Assembly: GCA_902826605.1 (NCBI GenBank)
Contig: CADEFM010000020.1
Coordinates: 1-35,170 of the forward strand
Length of the DNA: 35,170 bases
Direction: 5' to 3'
Origin: an uncultured Acidobacteriota bacterium
GTDB taxonomy: Bacteria > Acidobacteriota > Terriglobia > Bryobacterales > Bryobacteraceae
Shown here: positions 24,811-33,730 of the stretch, one piece after another
How positions within the stretch are numbered: position 1 is the first letter of the stretch
How the letters are laid out: each line of letters begins with the position of its first letter
Notes under the pieces: generated by a model
Databases searched by the model: none
Told to the model about the DNA's origin: nothing
The model's input: only the letters and a program-made list of their open reading frames with translations
Translations under genes and position numbers: made by a program

Positions 24811-26399
24811 TGCCGCTGGTCGGCCCCGGCTCGGCTTGCGCGTTCAGGGGTAATTTCGCGGTTGTTCGACGCTGCGTCTAGCCATGTGGCTGCCTCGGTA
24901 TTAGTTCGGATTTCACCTCTCAGCACGCGAATGATAAGATCACGAGTCACAACGTTGCTAAATGGCGATGCGAGGGCCACCGGGTTCTCATCGCCCGCCA
25001 GCTTTAGGATGAAAGGCACACGAAGATCGCGGCGCTTGTGCAACAGGGATGACTCTCGGTACCAATGATCGGATGTCAGCAGCAGGGTAGTGTCCGTCCA
25101 CTGTCCATCGGCTGTCATCGCCTCGCGGAGGTGCTGTACCGTCTGATCCACCAACGCGAGGTTGTCGGCGTAACCCCGGGCTCCTTCACTACGTTCTCTC
25201 ATGATTCTCGTGGACGCGTTGTAGATCGTGGGTGGATGTGGTATCGGAAAGTGGAGGTAGACAAGACCCGTTTCCTGCTCTCGCAATACCGAGTCTGCAT
25301 GGGACAACACATCCTCATACATCCCTACATAGCCTGCCGAGAGCACGGAGGCGCCGAAGGGCGAGAAGTTCTGTGTTTCGAAAATACTGCGGATCTGATT
25401 CAGCGTGATTGCGGCGAGTGAAGAACCCGTACTGGTGACCAGATTGGGCGCTTCCGACCACCAGCAAGTGGAAAGATCTTTGCCCAAAACTCTGCAATAC
25501 GGCAAGTAGGATCCCACGATGGAGGTGTTGAACCCGAGTGCACGTGCGTCGGAGAATATGGTCGGCGCGCTTGCCCAATGCAGTTCGGCCCCGCCTGCAA
25601 ACGGTGTCAATTTTGCATCGCTGCGTCCGTGTTCGGCCACTGACTTCAGAAGTGTGCCTGTAGTGAGCGCTGGAACGGACACTCTGGTCTGCCATGACGG
25701 ACTGGAAACAGAGGACGCGAACAGCGCCTCGCTTCTCAACTTGTCCAGTTCCGGGAGGTGAAGCCCTGGGGGGCGATCGTCGAACGTCAAACCGTAGTCC
25801 CATTCATCGAAAAGTACCCATACAACTCGCGTCCTGACAGCCGTTTCCGGGAGTGGTCCTGCCACGACGTCGAGCTCCTGGATGTGGCCCCCTGCTAGTG
25901 ACCAAGTTAGGTGAGCGAGGTTCAGGGGAAACAGCGGAAGCATAACAAGCAGACCGGCATATGTAATGCGGGCGAGGGTTGAACGCATTCGCCAAAACCC
26001 GTAGGCGCCTGCCGCCGCGGCGGACAGCAGCAGCACTCCAGATCCTTCGTTTAGGAACGTGGAAATCGCATAGCGGGACAAAGCATACTGGCCCCCGCCG
26101 AAAACTGTTCGGAATGCGTTCAGAGGGATACACAAGGCGGCAACCAGCGTGAGTTCTCCGATGATCCTGGCCGGACGGCGCCGAAAGCGCCGTAACGCGC
26201 AGGCCGCCGAAAACGTTGCAACTGCTACAGTGCATAACGCCAACAAACTCCCGACCACATACGAAGCGCTGACAGCCGACTTCATCATGTAATTGTGGTG
26301 ATAGCACTCAGTCCAAATGGGCAGCCAGATGCGCACAGTGGACAGCGTTGCAAGGGAAAATGCCACTCCCATGTCGCGTCCCATGGTCCTTGAGATCAT
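24807..26399 (-). CDS. Membrane sulfatase-like (alkaline phosphatase superfamily) protein
   Basis: 530 residues from ATG 26399, which overlaps the upstream stop (ATGA). The N-terminal half has four or five membrane helices (residues about 12-165). A periplasmic alkaline-phosphatase-superfamily domain follows: VVWVLFDEWDYGLTF (D198, E199), SPSWQTRVSVPALTTG carrying a Ser/Thr in the nucleophile region, HFPIPHPP (383-390) and TSDHWYRES (D444, H445). These are the metal-binding elements of this superfamily. No Cys in the CxPSR motif is seen, so it is not a formylglycine sulfatase. Membrane relatives such as LtaS, EptA or OpgB transfer phosphoglycerol or phosphoethanolamine; by position, this one may decorate the polysaccharide or its lipid carrier. 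That role is inferred. Confidence 0.78.
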   Translation of the reverse strand: MISRTMGRDMGVAFSLATLSTVRIWLPIWTECYHHNYMMKSAVSASYVVGSLLALCTVAVATFSAACALRRFRRRPARIIGELTLVAALCIPLNAFRTVFGGGQYALSRYAISTFLNEGSGVLLLSAAAAGAYGFWRMRSTLARITYAGLLVMLPLFPLNLAHLTWSLAGGHIQELDVVAGPLPETAVRTRVVWVLFDEWDYGLTFDDRPPGLHLPELDKLRSEALFASSVSSPSWQTRVSVPALTTGTLLKSVAEHGRSDAKLTPFAGGAELHWASAPTIFSDARALGFNTSIVGSYLPYCRVLGKDLSTCWWSEAPNLVTSTGSSLAAITLNQIRSIFETQNFSPFGASVLSAGYVGMYEDVLSHADSVLREQETGLVYLHFPIPHPPTIYNASTRIMRERSEGARGYADNLALVDQTVQHLREAMTADGQWTDTTLLLTSDHWYRESSLLHKRRDLRVPFILKLAGDENPVALASPFSNVVTRDLIIRVLRGEIRTNTEAATWLDAASNNREITPERASRAGADQRQ

Positions 26400-27640
26400 T
26401 GAGAGACACCGCCGCGGGCGCCATCGGCGGCACGCTCTGGAAATGCATACCAACAGAGCCCTAGCAATAGCCAGAGATGCCGCCAATGAATCGTTTCAAT
26501 TACCATTCCGTTGAGTAAAGTGCCGGCGGTGGCGGCCAGAATCAAAGCAGCTAAACGGCGTCCTTCCGGGTCCCGTGCCCTGCGCACTTGTGCCACCATG
26601 CGCGCCACGCACGCGCCTAGGAATACCAAAAATACAGAAAGGCCAAGCGCGCCATGATCCGCGAATAACCGGATATACATGCTGTGCACGCCATAGCCAA
26701 GAATTTCGTTGGATTGTCCGGAGCCAACTCCCAGCAGGTGGCTGCTCCCCAAACCCAATGCCAGGTCGAAAACCTGAAAACGATCCTGGTCATAGTTGTG
26801 CGACTCCAGACGCTCGTGCAGAACATCCCCGACGTTTGGGACTAAGCTCAGCAGCAGCCAGACGCCACCTGTCGCCATGAACAAAACCACAAAACTGCGC
26901 CAACTGCGCAAGACTCCGGTAAGAACGGCGTAAAAGATGATGGCAAAAAGAGTGGTCACATAGGATGCGCGTGAATACGAAAAGAAGGCCGCCACCAGCA
27001 GGACCGTTCCGGCGGCGGCTGCCAGCGCGCGTTTGAGAAACGTCGCGGAAGGGGCCTGAATCCACATGCCGCAGACCAGCGTCGGAGCCAAGAGAAATGG
27101 TCCAAAAACGTTAGGGTCCTTAAAGAAAGATCGTGTCCGGTTCCAGGAAACCACCAACGGACGCAGGTTGGCGATCAACTCGAAATATCCAAGCAGCGCA
27201 GCGATCGCCCCGAGCACTGCCGCGAACGCATACGCGCCTAAGATGATATTCGCTCCCCGCGGCCCAAAGCGGTGCGTAACGCTGGCGAACAATAGCCAGG
27301 AAAGAGCTAGCAAGCCTGTTGCCCCTGAAAAACGCAACCAGCGATCCCAGTCCATCGGCGAGGCCGTCAGGAGGCTGCTCAAAATCAAAAAGAGGAGGAG
27401 AACCGAGCCGGCCACCAGGACCTGTCGTGAAACTTGGATTGCTTGCGTGCCGACTGCCAGAGCAAAGACGATCAGGATGGCGATATCGTAAGGCGCCGGC
27501 TCCTGCACGACATAGCCGCTGATCGCTACATTGATCCACAGCAGCCCCAGCAATAGCTGGTGCCGGAAACTGATTCGTGCCCGAACCGCCTGAGGTTCGG
27601 CAGAGAACCCCGCAAACACGGAAACCGGCGCGGCTGACAC
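26396..27640 (-). CDS. O-antigen polymerase/ligase family membrane protein (Wzy-like)
   Basis: 414 residues from GTG 27640, sharing a base with the TAG of the upstream flippase gene (TAGTG). About eleven membrane helices are visible. Conserved features of the O-antigen ligase superfamily are present: RSFFKDPNVFGPFLL in the middle, FFSYSRASYVTTLFAI, then the large periplasmic loop with GVGSGQSNEIL and HSMYIRLFADHGALGLSVF. The GxG...H-N/S-x-Y/F pattern is typical of exopolysaccharide Wzy polymerases. By position next to the flippase it is the most likely polymerase for the repeat unit. The overlap with the sulfatase-like gene is ATGA. Confidence 0.87.
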   Translation of the reverse strand: MSAAPVSVFAGFSAEPQAVRARISFRHQLLLGLLWINVAISGYVVQEPAPYDIAILIVFALAVGTQAIQVSRQVLVAGSVLLLFLILSSLLTASPMDWDRWLRFSGATGLLALSWLLFASVTHRFGPRGANIILGAYAFAAVLGAIAALLGYFELIANLRPLVVSWNRTRSFFKDPNVFGPFLLAPTLVCGMWIQAPSATFLKRALAAAAGTVLLVAAFFSYSRASYVTTLFAIIFYAVLTGVLRSWRSFVVLFMATGGVWLLLSLVPNVGDVLHERLESHNYDQDRFQVFDLALGLGSSHLLGVGSGQSNEILGYGVHSMYIRLFADHGALGLSVFLVFLGACVARMVAQVRRARDPEGRRLAALILAATAGTLLNGMVIETIHWRHLWLLLGLCWYAFPERAADGARGGVSQ

Positions 27641-28887
27641 TACAGATTCCCCGATGGCGCGGTGGCGGCCGATACATCTGAAGACTCAGACCACAGAAGA
27701 AATGCACTGGCCGCGACCTGCACGGCAGAGCCAATCAGCATGGCGGCCGCCGCGCCGGGCAGGCGGTAAGACGGAACCAGCGTTGCCGCAGCCAAGAGTG
27801 TGCTTGCCGATCCTGCGCCAAACACGAGCATCTGCTCCCGGAAAAGCTGTGCGGCCTGGAGAGCGTTCGTCAAGATCCAGGAAATCGACAGCACCAGAAT
27901 TCCTGCCATGACGATTTGGAGCAATCCGGCATGAACTGCGTATTCTGGACGGTACACAAAAGCTAACAGTCTTCCTCCCGCCACCGCCGCCACCGCCAGT
28001 CCCACCAGGCCGACAGAGGCCACGCTCGCGATCATCGCCAGAAGCACCGCCCGGAATCCTGGAAGGTTGCCGTTGAACCAGTGGTGGGAAAGTTTCGGAA
28101 GCGCGGCCTGGCCCATCGCGCACGCTAGAATCTGCGCACCCGATACCAAATAGGCGACCGCCGCAAAGACGGCAAATTCGCGAGTACCGCAATAAACAGT
28201 CACTGCGTACTTTGGAATTTGAGCAACACCAGCCGAAAGTAGCGCCGCCGCTCCTAGCGGCAAAGCCGAACGTGCCAATGTGCGCAATCTTAAGAAGTTC
28301 CATTGGGGTCGAATGACGCCCGTCAGCTTCTGAGCTTGCGGCAGATCGTAAATTATGACGATCACGGCGATGACCGCGGCATAGGCCAGGCAGGCGAACA
28401 CCATGGAGCCGCCCAAAGCCAGAGTGCCGGCAAATGCCACCAGGGAAAAGACACCCTTGAACAGCAACGACAATGAGAAGCGGCCCATCCGTTCGCTTCG
28501 TTGTAGCACGCCCTGCAGACTGTCACCCAACGCTTCAAAGCACTTGCCGCTTCCCGCGGCGGCAACCACAGCCGATCCAGCCGAGAAGCCCGAGATGGCA
28601 ATGGCTATGGCCACGATGGCGCACAATGCCACCGCGGTGCTGAGCAGGCGCACGGCTAGGTATTCACCATCCTCGAACCGGCCGGCGCCGTCAGTCACCT
28701 GCGCGACGCGCAACTGCAGATTGCAGAACATCACGATAGGTGTCGCCACCGCGAATCCCAAGGCAAACTGGCCCACCGCCTCGGGTTCAGCCAGTTTGGT
28801 AGAAGTGATCAGCATGCCTCCCAGACATAGCGTGTAAGTCGCGTAAGCAGACATAGTCATGATTGAATTAGCGGCAAGATGCTTCAT
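27640..28887 (-). CDS. Polysaccharide flippase (Wzx-like, MATE/MOP superfamily)
   Basis: 415 residues with about twelve membrane helices. The N-terminus MKHLAANSIMTMSAYATYTLCLGGMLITSTKLAEPEAVGQFALGFAVATPI matches the first two helices of polysaccharide-biosynthesis flippases. Other helix pairs follow with the usual small-residue composition, for example ALPKLSHHWFNGNLPGF in the centre, where MOP-family repeats meet. It would move undecaprenyl-linked repeat units to the periplasm for the polymerase encoded next. The start ATG at 28887 overlaps the stop of the Wzc-like gene by ATGA. Confidence 0.88.
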   Translation of the reverse strand: MKHLAANSIMTMSAYATYTLCLGGMLITSTKLAEPEAVGQFALGFAVATPIVMFCNLQLRVAQVTDGAGRFEDGEYLAVRLLSTAVALCAIVAIAIAISGFSAGSAVVAAAGSGKCFEALGDSLQGVLQRSERMGRFSLSLLFKGVFSLVAFAGTLALGGSMVFACLAYAAVIAVIVIIYDLPQAQKLTGVIRPQWNFLRLRTLARSALPLGAAALLSAGVAQIPKYAVTVYCGTREFAVFAAVAYLVSGAQILACAMGQAALPKLSHHWFNGNLPGFRAVLLAMIASVASVGLVGLAVAAVAGGRLLAFVYRPEYAVHAGLLQIVMAGILVLSISWILTNALQAAQLFREQMLVFGAGSASTLLAAATLVPSYRLPGAAAAMLIGSAVQVAASAFLLWSESSDVSAATAPSGNL

Positions 28888-31109
28888 GCCGGCTGTCCCT
28901 GTGTCGATTCGCTGGGCGCGTAGTACTTGTTACGGTGGTAGGAATAGTAATAGCCAGTTCCCGAGTCTCCGCGGGTTTCGTTCAAAATCACTCCCAGCAC
29001 GTTCGCTCTAACGCGCCGCAGTGTGGCAATGGTTGAGGCGAGAGCCTTACGATTCGTTTTGCCCGACAAAGCCACTACCAGGACGCAGTCGCTCAAGACG
29101 GACATCCGCAAGGGTTCCGGGAAGCCCAGCAATGGCGGAGCGTCCAGGATCACGCGATCATATTCGCCGCGAGCCTCCTCCATCACCGCCGCTAGCGTTC
29201 CAATCGAATCCGATGCACGCATGTACGGCGGACCGGCCAAGAGCAGCGTTAGATTTTCGAAGCCTGGGGGATGAATCAATAAGTCCCGCCAGTTGGCGCC
29301 GTTCACCAGAACGTCGGATAGTCCGACGTTGGATGATTCGTTGAATCGCCGATGGATGCTGGGTCTCCGCAGGTCGCCGTCGATGAGCAGCGTCTTCGAT
29401 CCCATTTGAGCGCTGGCAATGGCCAAGTGCGTTGCAATCGTCGACTTACCTTCGGAAGGCAGAGAACTGGTCAACATCACGGAGCGCAGACGGCGATCGA
29501 AGTCGGAAAGGCAGATCGTGTCTCGTAAGGTGCGGATCGCTTCGTCATAGCCTCTGAAAGCCGCGTCCTTATCGTCCTGCGGATTGAGAAGCCGTTGGGA
29601 GTCGGGAGCGCCGGGCGACAAAGCTCCCATGCGTCCGCGCCAAGCGTTAATGTGCGGCAGCGTTCCTATCACTGGAGTCTTCGTCAACTTGGAAATCTGA
29701 TCCGGGTCCCGCACCGCCGTGCCGAGCATGTCCGCGAAAACACTGGCGGCGATAGCGAACAGGGTTGAAAGCACCAGCGCAGCCATCATGATCAGAGGAA
29801 TTCTCGGAAAGAAGGGAACATCGTTGGGCCGCGCCAAATCCGCGATTCTGATGGAACTGCTCTGAAAGCCCGCGTTGATCTCCGCTTCCTTGATCCTTCT
29901 TACCAGTTCTTCATAGAGCTTCCGGTCCGCTTCAGCCTCGCGTTTCACGCCCTGATATTCGAAAGACCGGGAATTCACACGGTCGAACTCCACCTTGCTG
30001 ACCGCGACGGCAGCCGCCAGCATTCCCTCCCGGCCCTTGGCCTCCAGGTACTCGGCTCCTACGCGTTCGGCGACTGCGGTTTGCGCCTCTTCCAGTTGCC
30101 CGCGAAGCACCGCGACTTGCGCGGCGACCTTCTGGTACTCCGGGTGTTTTTCGCCGTACAGGATTCGGGTTTCAGCGAATTTTTGCTGCACGTCGTTGAG
30201 CTTGTCGGAGAGGCGCCTGATGACTTCGCCTTGCGAGGAAGCGGCCAGTGCTTGAGGTGTGCCGGTTCCCACTGAATCGCGAGCCGCTTCTTTCCCGATA
30301 CGGCTGGACTGGGCCGATGTAAAGTCGGTATTGAGCTGCAGGAGGCGTGCGGAAAGAATGTCGGTTTTAGCTTCTGGATTGACCACGTTCAATTCACGTT
30401 CAAACGCCGCCAGCGAGCCGCTGGAGCGTTCCATTTTCGCCTTGAGCTCTTCCAGTTGGCGCTCCATGAAACTCGACAAGCTGCTGGATGCGTCATACCG
30501 GATCGAGTAGGTATGTTCCAGGAACGACCGTGCAATGGCGTTCGCGGCGTCCGCGGAAAGCTTGGGACTCGTGCTCCGATAGCTGATATTGAGCAGATAA
30601 GTGTTAGGGGGCCGGGTAACGACTAGATTTTTCAGCTTCACCGGCGCGTCTTCGGTTGCGGGCTTCATGCCGCCCGCAGCGGAGTTCTCGATCTGCCGAA
30701 GGTGGTACTGAAGGTCCACTGGCCGAAGCACGCCATCGGACTGCACCAGCTTCATTTGTGTCGAAATGAACTGATCGGAATCGTTCATGGATGCTTGCGT
30801 GGCTTCCTGGCCCAGGATTGCCGTGGGGATGCGGCGATCGATGTCAACGGTGGCGGTGGATTCGTACACAGGGGTGATGCGTAAGCAGATGACCAGCGTG
30901 GCGATCAGGCACACGGCGATAAAGCCGAGGATATTCCAGAGGTAGCGCTTCAACACCCATAAGTAGTGCGACAGGGGAAGACTTGCTTCCACCGTATCCG
31001 TTTCCGCCGGTGCCGCAAAGTGGTAGTCCATCGGCGACAAGGTAAGGGTGCGCTCGTTCTTGTCGTTCAAGAGCGCGGGCAGGGTTTCTCTAATTTTGTT
31101 AGGATTCAT
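28884..31109 (-). CDS. Wzc-type polysaccharide co-polymerase with C-terminal tyrosine autokinase
   Basis: 741 residues. The order is a cytoplasmic N-terminus, membrane helix 1 (about 57-76), a Wzz/GumC periplasmic domain with long coiled-coil segments (about 85-430), membrane helix 2 (about 440-465) and a BY-kinase ATPase domain. Walker A is LPSEGKST (550-557), Walker A' is LLIDGDLRR from about 574, and Walker B is VILDAPP from 653. The extreme C-terminus has a tyrosine cluster, YYYSYHRNKYY at 720-730, the autophosphorylation tail. The fusion of co-polymerase and kinase in one chain is the Gram-negative type. It controls chain length and export together with the Wza-like protein. The ATG at 31109 overlaps the methyltransferase end by 11 bases; an ATG at 31031 is a weaker alternative. 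Confidence 0.93.
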   Translation of the reverse strand: MNPNKIRETLPALLNDKNERTLTLSPMDYHFAAPAETDTVEASLPLSHYLWVLKRYLWNILGFIAVCLIATLVICLRITPVYESTATVDIDRRIPTAILGQEATQASMNDSDQFISTQMKLVQSDGVLRPVDLQYHLRQIENSAAGGMKPATEDAPVKLKNLVVTRPPNTYLLNISYRSTSPKLSADAANAIARSFLEHTYSIRYDASSSLSSFMERQLEELKAKMERSSGSLAAFERELNVVNPEAKTDILSARLLQLNTDFTSAQSSRIGKEAARDSVGTGTPQALAASSQGEVIRRLSDKLNDVQQKFAETRILYGEKHPEYQKVAAQVAVLRGQLEEAQTAVAERVGAEYLEAKGREGMLAAAVAVSKVEFDRVNSRSFEYQGVKREAEADRKLYEELVRRIKEAEINAGFQSSSIRIADLARPNDVPFFPRIPLIMMAALVLSTLFAIAASVFADMLGTAVRDPDQISKLTKTPVIGTLPHINAWRGRMGALSPGAPDSQRLLNPQDDKDAAFRGYDEAIRTLRDTICLSDFDRRLRSVMLTSSLPSEGKSTIATHLAIASAQMGSKTLLIDGDLRRPSIHRRFNESSNVGLSDVLVNGANWRDLLIHPPGFENLTLLLAGPPYMRASDSIGTLAAVMEEARGEYDRVILDAPPLLGFPEPLRMSVLSDCVLVVALSGKTNRKALASTIATLRRVRANVLGVILNETRGDSGTGYYYSYHRNKYYAPSESTQGQPA

Positions 31110-32583
31110 TGATTTTCAATTTGCGGACCAGATACAATCTGCGCGTAGGTGTCACCTGTTCCGAACGCGAGATGTGGAAGCGCGCACGCAGCGCGCTTTC
31201 GAAGTACTCGCGGTTGTAGTGGTCGTGCAGTTCTTCACGTCCCCTGGCCAGCTTCCTAAACATAGGGTCGCCGGCATCCACGAATTCGACGACGGCCGCG
31301 TCGCGCGTCAACTCCGCAGTGAGGTCCACGATACAGGGCAAGGGTACTCGCTCGGAAACCATCAGGTGATGCACCACGGCCAGCAGCAGTACCAGATCGA
31401 AGCGCCGCCGCGCACGATCGAGAAACGCGTCGCACTCTTCACCGCGCCAGCCCGAGGCGGGCGTGGGGCGCGCGATATTCACCACCAGTGGAAGAATATT
31501 GGCTCCCGCCGCACAGGCTGCGTTCCATGTCGCGCCGACTACCTGCGGGTCGGCATCGATGCTCACTACCTCCGCGCCTTGTTCGGCCGCAATCAGACTG
31601 AAGTGGCCGTTGTTGCAGCCGATGTCCAGCACCGAAGCCGGATGCAGGCTACGCACAGCCTCGCGAACGAATGTCTCTTTCGCGGCGAACCCCTCCTCGG
31701 GGTAATGTTTCAGGTTGGCGAAGTAACTGGACCAACTCGACCGGGTTTGCGCCGTCTTCGGCAGCTCCACTACCGACCGCAGCGATTGCCGCAAGAGCCG
31801 TTGAAGAACAAACGCAGCTTGCCGAGGGTCCTTCCACGGCTTTGGGTGGTACAGAGCGTTCCCCTTGGCTTCGGCCCTTGCTTTCAGCCATACCGGCAAT
31901 GTAACGGCCGTAAAAAACGGCGCGCGCAGTTTTTGCCAAAACGACAACCATCGAAATACTTGCTCATTGTCCAGGCCGTCCCAACTGTTGTGAAGCAGTT
32001 TGTCGAGGGGCATTTCTAAGCGCAATGAGAGCGCCAGTGGTAACAGGAAGGTCCGGACGAATTGTCCATGCGCTAGCCAATGAGCGGAACGAGGGTCACG
32101 CATCTCCACCGAGAGGACGTCGATAAATACGGGATTTGGTCCTTGAAAAAGCACATTGAGGGGAGTGGCATCCTTCAGCCCGTATCCCTCGTCCAATAGG
32201 TCCTCCGCCAGACGAAGAGTGAGTTCAGCCGCTGCGGCCAGCATGCAGGGTGGCCATTCCCAGGGGTAGGACGGAAATGGAACTGCATTGTGTTCGAGCA
32301 CTAATCCGTCCTGAGCTTCCCAATCCCGCTCGTCCCCGAGAATGTTTGCGATTTCTCTTCTGGTCGCGGGGTCTTCGACCGGGAAAGAGTGGATGAGTTG
32401 TCCACTGGTCTGCCATCGATCGGCGATGGGGGTCTGCAGAAAGGACCGTAGCGTCGGCGTCGCCTTGGGCGTCACCACGCGAAAGATGCGGCCGGCATGC
32501 CGGACCACGGCGCCTCCGGGGTCGCGAAAAGACACGCGAGCCGCCGCTATGTGTTCTTCGGTCGTCTGAAACGTTTCACGCAT
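31099..32583 (-). CDS. SAM-dependent methyltransferase with kinase-like N-terminal domain
   Basis: 494 residues from ATG 32583; the open frame extends to 32811 but that part overlaps the small membrane protein and is not conserved-looking. The C-terminal domain (about 285-494) is a class I methyltransferase: SAM motif VLDIGCNNGHFSLIAAEQGAEVVSID (318-343) and a later FDLVLLLAVVHHLM. The N-terminal domain (about 25-240) contains LKDATPLNVLFQG and PVFIDVLSVE, with K137, D138, N143 and D155. These are spaced like the catalytic loop and metal aspartate of aminoglycoside phosphotransferase or kinase folds. Similar two-domain proteins are annotated as NoeA-like methyltransferases, and I give that as the nearest family. 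It would modify the polysaccharide or its carrier. The start overlaps the upstream small gene by 37 bases. Confidence 0.78.
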   Translation of the reverse strand: MRETFQTTEEHIAAARVSFRDPGGAVVRHAGRIFRVVTPKATPTLRSFLQTPIADRWQTSGQLIHSFPVEDPATRREIANILGDERDWEAQDGLVLEHNAVPFPSYPWEWPPCMLAAAAELTLRLAEDLLDEGYGLKDATPLNVLFQGPNPVFIDVLSVEMRDPRSAHWLAHGQFVRTFLLPLALSLRLEMPLDKLLHNSWDGLDNEQVFRWLSFWQKLRAPFFTAVTLPVWLKARAEAKGNALYHPKPWKDPRQAAFVLQRLLRQSLRSVVELPKTAQTRSSWSSYFANLKHYPEEGFAAKETFVREAVRSLHPASVLDIGCNNGHFSLIAAEQGAEVVSIDADPQVVGATWNAACAAGANILPLVVNIARPTPASGWRGEECDAFLDRARRRFDLVLLLAVVHHLMVSERVPLPCIVDLTAELTRDAAVVEFVDAGDPMFRKLARGREELHDHYNREYFESALRARFHISRSEQVTPTRRLYLVRKLKINES

Positions 32584-32798
32584 AGAATCACCCAACGACG
32601 GAATTGAAACAGCGCACCCACTGCGACTGCGGCGATCATCTGCAAAGCCAGGATGCCGGAACCGGGATCGACATAGCCGTACAGGATCTGGGGAACTGCT
32701 TCCAGCAGTACGATGTAGCCTAGGGCTGTGGCAGCAAAGCCGCGGAGCACGGCGAGACGTTTTCGGGAATAAAGAGATTTCATGGATTGTTTTTTCAA
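32547..32798 (-). CDS. Small membrane protein of polysaccharide loci (DPGSG motif)
   Basis: 83 residues, or 78 if the ATG at 32783 is used. The first start is a TTG at 32798 that overlaps the stop of the exporter gene (TTGA), which favours coupling. There are two hydrophobic helices, AATALGYIVLLEAV and ILALQMIAAVAVGALF, joined by YGYVDPGSG, then a basic tail (FRRWVILCVKRFRRPKN). Small proteins with a (V/I)DPGxGS turn between two helices are common next to methyltransferase genes in exopolysaccharide clusters. Their function is not known to me. The gene overlaps the methyltransferase start, so it lies fully within the operon. Confidence 0.75.
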   Translation of the reverse strand: MKKQSMKSLYSRKRLAVLRGFAATALGYIVLLEAVPQILYGYVDPGSGILALQMIAAVAVGALFQFRRWVILCVKRFRRPKNT

Positions 32799-33730
32799 CG
32801 TGTAGATCCATAGATCAACGCGGAGCTCGCGCCGCTGCCAAAAAGGAGAGCCTTTTCGAGAATTGCCACGCCCAATCTGCGGCCGCTGTTGTCGGGAATA
32901 TAGAGGACGTCATTGACTGCTATGTCCACATCATCGGCCTTACGGCTGAGCACCTTCTTCAAATCGATTGAGGTTTCCTCCGTGATTCCAGCCGCATTGC
33001 GGTGTAGTAGAAACACTTGCTTGCCGGCGAATGGAGCAAGACCCTCGGCTAGCGCGAGGGCTTTGAAGATAGAAATGGCCGAACCATCGCGTATGACAAA
33101 CGAGCCGGGACGCCGGACATTCCCGAGAACGAAGAAATGGCCGGCCTCGGGAACGCGCACCTCCTCGCCACCGGAAAGTTTGAAGTTGGCGGCGGGCTCC
33201 GCGGCATCGATCAGAGCCTTAACGGGAACCCGTTGGAGGATTCTCTTGTCTCCATCCATCCTTGTGACCAGCACTTCGTCGCCGGCGTCGGGGGTCAGTC
33301 CGTCGGCTTGAGCGATGGCGTCGAGGAGCGTCATATCGGCCACCGCCTGAAAGGTAGCGGGACGCTTTACGGCACCGGAAACATTGATCGGCCGGCTGCG
33401 ATACTCGACAACCGTTACTGAGACGTAGGGATTAATGAACAGACCGGTGTTCGTTAATGCGGAGGCCAGGGCCTGTTCAATTTCCAGCGGCATCGATCCG
33501 GCCGCCGGCACCGGAGTTGGAAGCATAGGCAATCTTATGGCGCCGTCCGCACCTACTCTCACGGTTCGCGAGAGCTCCGGTGCGCCATACACAAAAACGG
33601 CTAGCAGGTCGTCGTTGCCCGCTACGCGTGCAGGCAAATTTGCAGGGATAGGCTGAGCCGTGCAGGCTACTGGAATACAGACTTCCAGGAAGCCCGTAAA
33701 CAGCGCGAGGGATAGGGGATACAGTCGCAT
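32795..33730 (-). CDS. Polysaccharide export protein (Wza-like, SLBB domains)
   Basis: 311 residues from ATG 33730; an alternative ATG at 33766 adds 12 residues ahead of the signal, which is less likely. The signal peptide (LYPLSLALFTGFLEVCIPVACTA) is lipoprotein-like, with PVAC as an imperfect lipobox. The polysaccharide export domain follows: GNDDLLAVFVYGAPELSRTVRVGADGAIRLPML, then SLBB-type repeats (RPINVSGAVKRPATFQ, FVLGNVRRPGSFVIRDG) and DVDIAVNDVLYIPD. It forms the outer-membrane channel for the polymer. At about 310 residues it is shorter than enterobacterial Wza and may lack the final alpha-barrel helix; its C-terminus has one short hydrophobic segment (LFGSGASSALIYG). First gene of the operon. 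Confidence 0.9.
   Translation of the reverse strand: MRLYPLSLALFTGFLEVCIPVACTAQPIPANLPARVAGNDDLLAVFVYGAPELSRTVRVGADGAIRLPMLPTPVPAAGSMPLEIEQALASALTNTGLFINPYVSVTVVEYRSRPINVSGAVKRPATFQAVADMTLLDAIAQADGLTPDAGDEVLVTRMDGDKRILQRVPVKALIDAAEPAANFKLSGGEEVRVPEAGHFFVLGNVRRPGSFVIRDGSAISIFKALALAEGLAPFAGKQVFLLHRNAAGITEETSIDLKKVLSRKADDVDIAVNDVLYIPDNSGRRLGVAILEKALLFGSGASSALIYGSTR

Noticed and set aside
31048..32019. 323-codon plus-strand ORF opposite the methyltransferase
   Set aside because: It lies wholly antisense to a gene with clear SAM-binding motifs and its translation is Arg/Gln/His-rich without any domain.
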